A stretch of 64,000 bases of DNA from the NCBI RefSeq assembly GCF_000712975.1, contig NZ_JHQL01000007.1, positions 1-64,000 of the forward strand, read 5' to 3'. Position 1 is the stretch's first letter. Each line of letters begins with the position of its first letter. This document shows positions 53,594 through 61,924 of this stretch, one piece after another. A program made the position numbers and the translations under genes. The stretch comes from Vreelandella neptunia. Its GTDB lineage: Bacteria > Pseudomonadota > Gammaproteobacteria > Pseudomonadales > Halomonadaceae. The notes under the pieces are model-generated. The model had not been told where the DNA came from and ran no database searches. It worked only from the letters and a program-made list of their open reading frames with translations.

Positions 53594-54285
53594 TAGGCGT
53601 ATTGCCCGCGCATGGAAATTTGCTGAATAAACTCCGCGGTTACTGGGTAGTGTTGGCAGTAGGTGTTAGCGGCGCGTTAAGCAGCAGTCCGGTGATGGCT
53701 CACCCCCATGGCTGGGTCGATCTCAGTGTGCGGGTGATAACAAACAATGAGGGGATTGCAACAGGGCTTCATCAAACGTGGCGAATGGACCCTTTTTACA
53801 GTTTGGTGGTGTTCGAAGAGTTACAGCAGGTTCAAGGCAGCAATCTGCAAGAAGGCCTTGACCAGCTAGGCAGCGACATCCGCGACAACTTGTCGCAGCA
53901 GCACTACTTTACGGAGATTCGTGTAGATGGCGAACCACAAGCGCTGGGTGAGGTGTCTGAATACACGGCGTTGGAGCGTGATGGCCGCTTAACCTTTATG
54001 TTTATTCTGCCGTTAGCAACGCCTCAGCCATTGGCCGGACGAATGCTGGAGTATCAGGTCTTTGATCCAACCTACTATATCGAAGTGGTGCACGAAGAAG
54101 AGGAAGGGGCACCCTCTGAGCAGGCACTGATTCTTAATGGTGAACCTGACTGTCGTTTAAGCGTGTTACCTGCTGACCCTGATCCGGAACTGGTTATGCA
54201 AGCCGCGCTGTTAGATGTGGACGAAGAAGGTGAGCCAGGATTGGGCCGCCATTTTGCAGAAACGGGGCGGGTTGAATGCGACTAG
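53590..54285 (+). CDS. DUF1007 periplasmic protein
   Basis: 231 aa from the GTG at 53590. An N-terminal signal segment ends near SSSPVMAHPHGWVD; the HPHGWVDL start of the mature part is the DUF1007 hallmark, with histidines suited to metal binding. DUF1007 genes are typically paired with NicO exporters, as here (75 bp upstream), and are annotated as the periplasmic partner of an uncharacterised metal transport system. Confidence 0.87.
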   Translation: MIGVLPAHGNLLNKLRGYWVVLAVGVSGALSSSPVMAHPHGWVDLSVRVITNNEGIATGLHQTWRMDPFYSLVVFEELQQVQGSNLQEGLDQLGSDIRDNLSQQHYFTEIRVDGEPQALGEVSEYTALERDGRLTFMFILPLATPQPLAGRMLEYQVFDPTYYIEVVHEEEEGAPSEQALILNGEPDCRLSVLPADPDPELVMQAALLDVDEEGEPGLGRHFAETGRVECD

Positions 54286-54360
54286 CGGAAAACCTGAAAG
54301 GTCGTGTATAAAGTGTTACTTGACAGCAGTGTTACTTTATAACTTTTCAGTGGAGGGGCA

Positions 54361-55347
54361 ATGCCTTTAACGCGGCAACAACTGCTATGGGGAGCGCTGA
54401 CCGTGTTTGGGGCGCTGCTGTTGGTCGTCATCGTACAGGCTAATTTGCAGGGGGTTAGTCTTCAACTGCTGGCTTGGCAGCGAGATTTACACCGTACTCT
54501 GACACTTGCTATTACCGAGCTTTCCCGCACGCCTTCTGCCACTACGTGGCTGACGCTACTAGGGGTAAGTTTTGCTTATGGCGTTTTTCATGCTGCAGGG
54601 CCTGGGCATGGTAAAGCGGTATTAGCGACGTATTTAGCGTCTCACGGTGGTGCCACCCGGCGCGCCTTGGGGCTTTCCTTTGCGGCAGCCTTGCTACAAG
54701 GGATTACAGCGATTGCCATGGTGGCTGTACTCGTACATGGCCTTGGCTGGCTGACCCGTCAGGCAATGGGTAGCGTAGCGTGGGTGGAACAAGCCAGTTT
54801 TATGTTAGTAGCACTGTTAGGTGGCTGGTTATGCTGGCGCGCCATTAAACAATTGCGCCACGCTTATTCCGCACACGCTAGCCATGCTGCTGAACACAGT
54901 CATAGCCATGATCATTCCCACTGCTGCGGAGGCGCTCATCATATTGAACCTCAGCAAGCGCTCGACTGGCGCACCGCATTGATGACCGTCGGTGCGATCG
55001 GTATGAGACCCTGTACTGGGGCAGTGTTGATGTTGGGGGCTGCTAGCCTGCTGGGGCAGTTTTATGTGGGAGTCGCTTCGGTGTTAGCCATGTCGCTGGG
55101 TACCGGTATTACCGTTTCTGTGCTGGCGCTGGCAAGCATCTTAGCTCGCGGTTGGGCGGCTAAACGGTTACAGCAACAGAGCAGCCGACAGGTGGTTGAA
55201 AAAGCGGCTGGCTGGGCAGCGCTTACTGGCGGTGCGCTCATTGTTGCGCTAGGCATATCGCTTTCCATGGCTGGCGCTGCCCAGCCTGCTAGTGGCCCAT
55301 TGCTCAGCGAGCCACCATCAAGGCAGGGACCATTGCTAGGGAATTAA
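54361..55347 (+). CDS. NicO-family nickel/cobalt (metal) transporter
   Basis: 328 aa, six to seven membrane helices. Conserved HAAGPGHGKAVLATYLASHG (helix 2) and GIGMRPCTGAVLML-type motif are the NicO/RcnA signatures. A cytoplasmic loop of about 30 residues is full of His (SHAAEHSHSHDHSHCCGG) and should bind metal. It probably exports Ni/Co or exchanges Zn; direction and metal are inferred from the family. Confidence 0.9.
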   Translation: MPLTRQQLLWGALTVFGALLLVVIVQANLQGVSLQLLAWQRDLHRTLTLAITELSRTPSATTWLTLLGVSFAYGVFHAAGPGHGKAVLATYLASHGGATRRALGLSFAAALLQGITAIAMVAVLVHGLGWLTRQAMGSVAWVEQASFMLVALLGGWLCWRAIKQLRHAYSAHASHAAEHSHSHDHSHCCGGAHHIEPQQALDWRTALMTVGAIGMRPCTGAVLMLGAASLLGQFYVGVASVLAMSLGTGITVSVLALASILARGWAAKRLQQQSSRQVVEKAAGWAALTGGALIVALGISLSMAGAAQPASGPLLSEPPSRQGPLLGN

Positions 55348-55362
55348 GCAATGCTTTGTTTG

Positions 55363-55782
55363 TTAAAACTTCAACCCCTCAATCTGGGCAAGCAACTGCT
55401 CACGTCGGCTGCCTTGAAGGGCTAGCTCATAAGGCTCAGGGCTGCCGTTTCCCCATACCGGTGCAGGCCAGCTGGCATCATCTTTATAGCGCACTACCAA
55501 GTGAATATGCAGCTGGCTGACAACATTGCCTAAGGTGGCAATATTGAGCTTATCACCGTGAAAAGCCTCCTTCATCGCAGCTCCTAGCAGCGTGGCTTCC
55601 CGCCATAGCTGTGTCTGGTCCTCGTGGCTAAGTTCAAACACTTCGCTAATTGAATCGCGCTTAGGTACCAGAATTACCCAAGGGTAGCGTGCATCGTTCA
55701 TTAACAGCGCACGACATAGAGGAAGGTCGGCAAGCGGCAATGTATCCGCTTCTAGTCGCGGATCAAGTTCAAACGTTTTCAA
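55363..55782 (-). CDS. HIT-family nucleotide hydrolase/transferase
   Basis: 139 aa. The HIT motif reads QLHIHLVVR: the first of the three usual histidines is Gln, as in many proteobacterial members that I recall with the same TLGNVVSQLH context. It probably acts on dinucleoside polyphosphates or nucleotidyl phosphoramidates. It is convergent with the NicO gene. Confidence 0.88.
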   Translation of the reverse strand: MKTFELDPRLEADTLPLADLPLCRALLMNDARYPWVILVPKRDSISEVFELSHEDQTQLWREATLLGAAMKEAFHGDKLNIATLGNVVSQLHIHLVVRYKDDASWPAPVWGNGSPEPYELALQGSRREQLLAQIEGLKF

Positions 55783-55972
55783 TTAAGTACTCCTTTACAT
55801 AATAAAAGCTAGCATAGCAGCTGCTCAGTTCCTCTGCCTCTTGCCAATAACGGCTAAGTCGGTACCGAAACAGGCAAAATTATTAAAATCTGTTACGCTG
55901 AAAGCACTCCCAGACGGTAAGGCTGCCGTCGGAGCTTCCCGATTGTTGAATACTTTGTTAAGGAGAACACAG

Positions 55973-56104
55973 ATGAAAAAACTCATGGGTATTAGCTTTA
56001 TTCTTTTAATGACGGCGGGCGCTCTAGCGGGCTGCAACACTATTTCAGGTGCAGGACAGGATGTTGAAGAGGGCGGTCAAGCGGTACAGGATGCGGCAAG
56101 TTAA
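55973..56104 (+). CDS. Entericidin-like small lipoprotein
   Basis: 43 aa from the ATG at 55973 (aaggaga 7 bases upstream). The signal LMGISFILLMTAGALAGC is followed by NTISGAGQDVEEGGQAVQDA, the entericidin EcnA/EcnB pattern. These peptides are lipid-anchored, and EcnB is a proposed toxin in enterics. A terminator follows 35 bases on. Confidence 0.87.
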   Translation: MKKLMGISFILLMTAGALAGCNTISGAGQDVEEGGQAVQDAAS

Positions 56105-56138
56105 GGCGATTTATTATTGGTACGTCTTGGCGTGAATG

Positions 56139-56171
56139 AACGGGTTAGGCATAGTTGTCTAACCCGTTTTG
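56139..56171 (+). terminator. Terminator after entericidin-like gene
   Basis: aacgggttag pairs with ctaacccgtt around gcatagttgt, followed by a T-run. Confidence 0.82.
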
Positions 56172-56210
56172 CATTGTGGGTAGTTATTAGCCAAACAAGG
56201 AAGAATCATC

Positions 56211-56579
56211 ATGAATCACCCATTACGCTACGCTAAGAAAAAATTGGGTAGCCTTACGGTATTACTCGCATCGGTATTACCAGTCTCGGTCTTGTTGGTG
56301 GCATGTGCTGGTTCTCCCGAGAATGTCCCTGCCCCAAAGCCACCTACTGTAGGCCAGCCTTCTGCTGAGATGAACACTAGGTGCGATGCTGAAGCAGTTC
56401 AGTACGCTATTGGCGCTCCTTTTGATGAAGCCAATGTACCCACTCTACAAAATGAGAGCGGCGCTCAGCAGGTACGAGTACTCAGGCCTAACAGTGCCGC
56501 TACCTTAGACTACCGAGAAGATCGCTTAAATATTCTGCTTGAAAGTAACGACATGATTGAAGCGTTGCGCTGCGGCTAG
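56211..56579 (+). CDS. I78-type peptidase inhibitor-like lipoprotein
   Basis: 122 aa. A long N-terminal leader ends in SVLLVACAG, a probable lipobox. The C-terminal 65 residues fit the peptidase inhibitor I78 family: Cys-x3-Ala start (CDAEAVQYAIG), VRVLRPNSAATLDYREDRLNI and a closing Cys. Such proteins may inhibit serine proteases in the envelope; activity is not proven here. Its stop overlaps the convergent LysE gene by 4 bp. Confidence 0.78.
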   Translation: MNHPLRYAKKKLGSLTVLLASVLPVSVLLVACAGSPENVPAPKPPTVGQPSAEMNTRCDAEAVQYAIGAPFDEANVPTLQNESGAQQVRVLRPNSAATLDYREDRLNILLESNDMIEALRCG

Positions 56580-57181
56580 CGTAAGATCAGTACAACACAG
56601 GCGGCCGTTAATAACCCCATGGTGATATTAAACAGCCGCCAAGCTTTATCACTTTTTATCCACTGCCCAATAGCGCTGCCAAACGCTGCCCATAAAGCAA
56701 TACACGGCAGCGCGACCAATTCTGCAAAACCAGCTAACACTAGCGCATTTACTACTGGCTGCCCGTTTTCGGGGAGAAATCCTGCCATCAACGCCAGCCC
56801 CATTACCCAAGCTTTAGGATTAGCGAATTGAAACATTGCGGCTTGCAAAAAAGTTAGCGGCACGCCGTGTTGAGTTCCTTTGAGATTCGGCGGCGGTGCA
56901 GTGGCTATCTTCCAAGCTAAATACAGCAGATAGGCGCTACCCACCCAGCGGAGTGTTATTTGCACCATAGGAAAGCGTTCAAACAAGACGCCAAGCCCCA
57001 GCGCGATACCGGAAAACAGCAGAAAACAGCCGCCTAAAATGCCCCACATATGAGGCATAGTTCTGCGAAAACCAAAATTCGCCCCAGAGGCGGTCAGCAT
57101 AATATTGTTTGGCCCAGGGGTAAGCGTCATCGACATCATATAAAGCGCAGCCGGGCCAAGCAGTAGCCATTCGTTGTTCAT
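56576..57181 (-). CDS. LysE-family amino acid exporter
   Basis: 201 aa from the ATG at 57181, with six membrane helices. The RhtB/LysE start (MTLTPGPNNIMLTASGANFGFRR) and FANPKAWVMGLALM are conserved. It exports amino acids or related metabolites. It is divergent from a MocR-type regulator, a pairing that suggests control by that protein. Confidence 0.9.
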   Translation of the reverse strand: MNNEWLLLGPAALYMMSMTLTPGPNNIMLTASGANFGFRRTMPHMWGILGGCFLLFSGIALGLGVLFERFPMVQITLRWVGSAYLLYLAWKIATAPPPNLKGTQHGVPLTFLQAAMFQFANPKAWVMGLALMAGFLPENGQPVVNALVLAGFAELVALPCIALWAAFGSAIGQWIKSDKAWRLFNITMGLLTAACVVLILR

Positions 57182-57276
57182 TTTGTATCCATACAATTTT
57201 GTGGTTTAGATTGTTTTTTGATCGCTTTTGTAAGCATAATGGCGGGTAAATCTACGTCAAAGGTTTTATTGTCACC

Positions 57277-58671
57277 ATGACAATTTGGGTGCCTTCACTT
57301 GAGTGTTTTTCTGGGCCACGCTATCGCGCTATTGCCCAGTCCATTGGCGCAGCCATCTCGGCCGGCGAGCTTGCCCCAGGCGAACGCTTGCCACCTCAGC
57401 GGCGCTTAGCGGATGCATTGGGGGTGACCGTAGGCACCGTTACCCGGGGGTATGCTGAGGCAGAGCACCATGGCTGGGTAACCGCTCGAGTAGGCAGTGG
57501 AACCTTCGTCAAGCAACCTGCGCCAAAAACCGTTTTTGACATGGCATGGCGGACGGGTGATGACAGTGATGTCATCGATTTAAGCTTAAGTTTGCCGCCG
57601 CCTCACCCACTTCGTTTGCAGGCGTTCAGTGCTGCTTTAAAGGCAATGAGCGAATCGCCTTCTGCAGTAACGCGAGGAGTCTCCTATCTTGATGCGAGGG
57701 GAGCCGAAGGTCACCGCGAGAGGTTGGCAGAATGGCTAGCGCAGTTAGGTATGTCGCTGAACGCAGATGAACTGCTGATTACTCAGGGAGGGCAGCATGG
57801 CATTAGTCTTGTGCTTAGCACGTTGCTGCGCCCTGGTGAACTGATAGCGACCGATGCCTTGACCTATCCAGGCGCAATTAGCGCTGCCCAGCAAGCACAC
57901 CTAAAAATGGTGGGCATTGCCTTTGATGAATCGGGAATGTGTATGGAGGCGCTGGAGGCTCAGTGCGCCTGCCAGGCACCCAGGTTAATCTATGTGACAC
58001 CTGATCAGAATAATCCTACCGGCGCTTGTCTTAGCGAGGCTCGGCGAGAGCAATTAGTGGCGCTTGCCAGACGTTATGACAGTTGGCTACTGGAAGATGG
58101 TGTGCAGTATTTGCCTGCTGAGCAGCGCGGCACACCGCTGTATCAGTTAGCGCCAGAGCGAACGCTGTTTGTCTTCAGTACCGCAAAGGTACTAGCGGGT
58201 GGGCTGCGTATTGGTGTCTTGCGGACGCCTAATAAACTGCTTGAACGCCTTGCCGCCGGATTAAGGGCACAAAGTTGGATGGTGCCGCCACTGATGGTTG
58301 ATATTGCCTGTTATTGGATCGCTCAGCCCGAGGCTGCTTCACTGCTTACGTGGCAAACCGAGGAGCTAGCCGCGCGACAGCAAATAGTGACAGAGATATT
58401 TTTCGGTTACACGCTGGGCCGAAGTCATAACGGCAGCAATGTCTGGCTTACGTTGCCGGAGGGAAGTCGTGCCATTGAGCTGTGTGAACGCTTGCAGCTG
58501 CAAGGCGTTAAAGTTTCAAGTGCGGAGCCTTTTTGTGTGGGAAGTACGCCAGCGCCCCAGGCAATTAGGATTTGCATTGGGGCTGCTGCAGACAGGCAGA
58601 CATTAACCCAGGCACTGAATGTTATTAAGCAGTGCTTGGCTCAGCCGCCGTTGGCAACTATTACCGTATAA
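57277..58671 (+). CDS. MocR-type GntR/aminotransferase regulator
   Basis: 464 aa. An N-terminal GntR winged helix (LPPQRRLADALGVTVGTVTRG, about residues 40-60) is joined to a fold-type I aminotransferase domain with the PLP Lys in FVFSTAKVLAGGLRIG and YVTPDQNNPTGA. MocR proteins act as PLP-sensing regulators. The probable target is the divergent LysE exporter gene, 95 bp away. Confidence 0.92.
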   Translation: MTIWVPSLECFSGPRYRAIAQSIGAAISAGELAPGERLPPQRRLADALGVTVGTVTRGYAEAEHHGWVTARVGSGTFVKQPAPKTVFDMAWRTGDDSDVIDLSLSLPPPHPLRLQAFSAALKAMSESPSAVTRGVSYLDARGAEGHRERLAEWLAQLGMSLNADELLITQGGQHGISLVLSTLLRPGELIATDALTYPGAISAAQQAHLKMVGIAFDESGMCMEALEAQCACQAPRLIYVTPDQNNPTGACLSEARREQLVALARRYDSWLLEDGVQYLPAEQRGTPLYQLAPERTLFVFSTAKVLAGGLRIGVLRTPNKLLERLAAGLRAQSWMVPPLMVDIACYWIAQPEAASLLTWQTEELAARQQIVTEIFFGYTLGRSHNGSNVWLTLPEGSRAIELCERLQLQGVKVSSAEPFCVGSTPAPQAIRICIGAAADRQTLTQALNVIKQCLAQPPLATITV

Positions 58672-58693
58672 CAGGGCTATTAATAGCCCTGTT
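58670..58693 (+). terminator. Terminator after MocR gene
   Basis: aacagggctatt pairs with aatagccctgtt with almost no loop beyond the axis. It starts at the stop codon and also faces the convergent gene. Confidence 0.7.
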
Positions 58694-58720
58694 GTTGATA
58701 AACAAGCTACTCATAACAAG

Positions 58721-59725
58721 CTATTTATAACGGTCTTTCCATCCTTGGTGGCGTACCTGCTCTTTGAGCATTTCGAGAATGTCGTAAAGCACTTGTTCGG
58801 TGACATGCGCGCTTGTTTCATCCACGGTTAGCCAACTGTTGAAGCCCGTTTCAGCCGTACGCTCAACCAGTTGGCGAAACTCAGCTGAGTGAATGCCCTG
58901 GGCGAGTTCATCCACTAGCCGCTGAGCAACCCCACTAAGAGAGGCCTGCATAGCGTTTGAGGCTGTGTTTCCCATGGGGAGGCGGTGTAGTTTTTGAATT
59001 TCTGGGCTTTCCCGTAGTGTTCGGCTAACTAAGTCATCAATCGCCGCCATGATAGTGGTACGGTTTTGTTGATAGGCTTGCCCCACCGTTGTTTCTAATC
59101 GCTGAGCAATTTCATGAATTAGCTGGGCCTTGCGAGGGAGGATAACGCGATCAATGACCCGCTCTGTTAGTGAATCGCTAGCCACAATTTGCTCTTGTAC
59201 ATTACCTAGTAAGCGCAGTGCAATGCGGTCGGAAAGCTCTTCTAGCAGGATATCGTAATACTTGGCAAAAAAGCGGTAGCTGTCCCAACTTGTTACATCA
59301 ATTAAGCGCAGTCGATGCAGCCGATTTAATAGCGATACCACGCGCAGCACGCGCAATAAGCGGAACCCGCTGAGTGGAATGCAGCCCAGTACGTCATACC
59401 AGTGGACAAAGGGGTAGAAAAACCAGCGGTGATAACGGCGTTCGGCAATCGCTACCGCCCATCCCAGCAGTACATCCGCTATAAAGATACCGACAAAAAA
59501 TAAATCAATAGTAATAAAGCGGCTGTGAACTACTGAGTCGTAAAACGCGTGGAAACTGGGCGTAAGGCTGGCAATAGCATCGTTAATTGGCCCAATCAGA
59601 AACAGCGAGTCAAACAGTAGCAGGCTAAGGTTGATAATAACCGCAGCGAGAATAAAAAAATCCCAACCGATATGCGCATACTCAACGGTTTTAGGTAGGT
59701 GTGGGTAGCGCTCCCTGACGGGCAT
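58721..59725 (-). CDS. Voltage-sensor-like membrane protein
   Basis: 334 aa. Four membrane helices occupy about residues 15-150; the fourth has regularly spaced arginines (GFRLLRVLRVVSLLNRLHRLR), as in S4 of ion channels. No pore helix or selectivity filter follows. The C-terminal 180 residues are helical and soluble (ETTVGQAYQQNRTTIMAAIDD). It could be a pore-less voltage sensor or a proton-channel-like protein. No exact family is known to me; similar genes are annotated as ion transporter-like. Confidence 0.7.
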   Translation of the reverse strand: MPVRERYPHLPKTVEYAHIGWDFFILAAVIINLSLLLFDSLFLIGPINDAIASLTPSFHAFYDSVVHSRFITIDLFFVGIFIADVLLGWAVAIAERRYHRWFFYPFVHWYDVLGCIPLSGFRLLRVLRVVSLLNRLHRLRLIDVTSWDSYRFFAKYYDILLEELSDRIALRLLGNVQEQIVASDSLTERVIDRVILPRKAQLIHEIAQRLETTVGQAYQQNRTTIMAAIDDLVSRTLRESPEIQKLHRLPMGNTASNAMQASLSGVAQRLVDELAQGIHSAEFRQLVERTAETGFNSWLTVDETSAHVTEQVLYDILEMLKEQVRHQGWKDRYK

Positions 59726-59757
59726 GAGGGCTCCTTGCTCTGCGGTGTGTTTTAGCG

Positions 59758-60282
59758 TTAAGAGTGGTGTTGATGGTGGTGTTGATGGGTAAGCAACTCT
59801 TCTTGCTCTGCTTGCTTACGTAGTTTTTTACGCAGTGCTGCTTTTTCAAATCGTAGTTTCTGTAGCGAGGTTTTAAGGGCGAGTGGTGGCACTAGCGCGG
59901 GCTTGCCATTTGAATCTACCGCCACCATGGTGAGATAGCAGCTATTGGTGTGACGAATCAGCTTTTCACGAATATCTTCGGCCACTACCTTAACCCCGAT
60001 CTCCATAGAAGAGCGCCCTACGTGGTTAACGCTAGCTAAGAAAGTCACCAATTCGCCGACATGAATAGGCTGTTTAAACAACACCTGATCGACGGAAAGC
60101 GTGACAACATAGTGACCCGAATAGCGGCTTGCGCAAGCGTAGGCCACCTCATCGAGTTTTTTAAGAATAGCACCGCCGTGTACTTTGCCACTGAAATTGG
60201 CCATGTCGGGTGTCATTAACACGGTCATGGAGAGTTCATGCTGGCCGGGTAGGGCGCTATGTTCAACGTGGGTGTCTGACAT
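59758..60282 (-). CDS. Acyl-CoA thioesterase (hotdog)
   Basis: 174 aa. Hotdog domain with ANFSGKVHGGAILKKLDEVAYACA holding the catalytic Asp/Gly helix, as in YciA and BACH enzymes. It hydrolyses acyl-CoA thioesters. The tail is basic then His-rich (LTHQHHHQHHS), an odd extension beyond the fold. It follows 100 bp after atoE on the same strand but beyond a terminator. Confidence 0.9.
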   Translation of the reverse strand: MSDTHVEHSALPGQHELSMTVLMTPDMANFSGKVHGGAILKKLDEVAYACASRYSGHYVVTLSVDQVLFKQPIHVGELVTFLASVNHVGRSSMEIGVKVVAEDIREKLIRHTNSCYLTMVAVDSNGKPALVPPLALKTSLQKLRFEKAALRKKLRKQAEQEELLTHQHHHQHHS

Positions 60283-60302
60283 ACATAAAAACCTACATAG
60301 AG

Positions 60303-60331
60303 AAAAATGCCCGCCCCAAGGGGCGGGCGCT
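60303..60331 (-). terminator. Terminator after the AtoE-like gene
   Basis: On the minus strand gcgcccgcccc pairs with ggggcgggca around tt, followed by T residues. It lies about 55 bases past the AtoE stop. Confidence 0.85.
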
Positions 60332-60383
60332 AAACAGACAGTTAGTGTTCTAAAACTATCGCGACGTTAGTGGCTATCACTTC

Positions 60384-61694
60384 TTAAAACCATACTAGGC
60401 CAACAGAAATGATAATGCCGGTGATAAACAGCTGAATGAGGCAGAAGCCCATGATGTCTTTCGCTTTCAGACCTGCGATAGCCAATACTGGCAGTGCCCA
60501 GAAAGGCTGTAATAAGTTAGTCCAGGCATCGCCCCAGGCGACTGCCATAGCCACACGAGAAATGTCAGCACCCAGCGCTTCTGCGGCAGGTAGCATAACA
60601 GGCGCTTGAACGGCCCATTGGCCTCCGCCGGAAGGTACGAACAGGTTTACGATGCCCGCGCTTAGAAATGACCAGAAAGGCAGTGAAGTCGCGGTGGCGA
60701 AAGAGACTAACCACTCCGACATGCTTTGGGCCAATCCCGACTGCACCATGATGGCCATAATGCCTGCGTAGAAGGGGAATTGAATGACAATACCTGCGCC
60801 GCCTTTAATAGCTTCATTTAAGCTATTGAGCAGGTTGCGTGGGGTACGATGCAGCACAATAGCCAAGAATAAGAACAGGAAATTGACGACGTTGAGGTTT
60901 AAACCACCGCTACGCAGTAGAAAGTGGTCAAGCAGGAACAGAAGCCCTGGTACGCCCACTAAAAGGGCTAGCGGCATGCTATTCTCGAGCTTTTCCGCTG
61001 GGCGGGTAATACGGCCCTGAACTTCAGGTTCATCGTCTAGCAGTTTGGCATCTACATACACGCTGTCTTTTTCATCTGGCAGCATCAAGCGGTTAACCAG
61101 CGGTACGGCGATAAACAGACAAATCACAATTGCTAAGTTAAAGAAGGCAAAAATAGTCGAGCCGGTACCAATAACGCCTATTTGGTCAGCGGAGAAGTGG
61201 CCTTCCGTTGCAATGGTTAGCGGAATTGAACCCGCAAGGCCACCATGCCATACAACGAAACCAGAGTAAGCGCTGGCAACTAGAAGACGGTAGTCGACCC
61301 GTATCAAACGGGCGAGTTCCTTGGCAAATAGTGCCCCAACAACCAGCCCAAATCCCCAGTTAATCCAACTGGCAGCAAGCGAAACGAGCGTTACTAAAAT
61401 AATCGCGCCACCAGGGCTTTTCGCGGTGCTAGCGATTTTCTGCAGAATGCGTTTTACCGGTGGCGAGCTTGCCAGCATAAAGCCAGTGACGAGCACCAGT
61501 AACATCTGCATGGAGAAGGTAAGTAGTCCCCAGAAACCATCACCCCACATACGCAGTACGGCCAACGGCGTTTGGCGCTCAACGGCGATGGCAGCAATGG
61601 AGGCAATTAACGTAAGGAGCAGAACAAAGATATAGGGATCTGGCAAGTAGCGCTCAACCAGCTTAACGGCTGGTTTTGATATGAGTTTTAGCAT
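60384..61694 (-). CDS. Short-chain fatty acid transporter, AtoE family
   Basis: 436 aa with about 12 membrane helices. AtoE marks: KLVERYLPDPYIFVLLLT start, SWINWGFGLVVGALFAKE, and VPSGGGQWAVQAPVMLPA. Family members import acetoacetate or butyrate. The adjacent thioesterase suggests acyl-CoA metabolism, but no CoA-transferase lies nearby. Confidence 0.9.
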   Translation of the reverse strand: MLKLISKPAVKLVERYLPDPYIFVLLLTLIASIAAIAVERQTPLAVLRMWGDGFWGLLTFSMQMLLVLVTGFMLASSPPVKRILQKIASTAKSPGGAIILVTLVSLAASWINWGFGLVVGALFAKELARLIRVDYRLLVASAYSGFVVWHGGLAGSIPLTIATEGHFSADQIGVIGTGSTIFAFFNLAIVICLFIAVPLVNRLMLPDEKDSVYVDAKLLDDEPEVQGRITRPAEKLENSMPLALLVGVPGLLFLLDHFLLRSGGLNLNVVNFLFLFLAIVLHRTPRNLLNSLNEAIKGGAGIVIQFPFYAGIMAIMVQSGLAQSMSEWLVSFATATSLPFWSFLSAGIVNLFVPSGGGQWAVQAPVMLPAAEALGADISRVAMAVAWGDAWTNLLQPFWALPVLAIAGLKAKDIMGFCLIQLFITGIIISVGLVWF

Positions 61695-61924
61695 GAGTGC
61701 TCTCTTTATTCGTTATTAGGAAGTGCGTGGCTAATATACGGCGGTACAGCGATTTTTTCATCCATTGTCAGGTGCTTGCTCTGGTACTTATGCCGATGCT
61801 TATTTAGGCGCTTGCTTAGATACACACTATTACGGTAGCCCAGTTGGCAACTACTAAGCGTGATGGGCTTCAACGGTGGAACGGAGCCATGCGATTAGCG
61901 TTGTAGGTTTCACGATAGGAAGCT

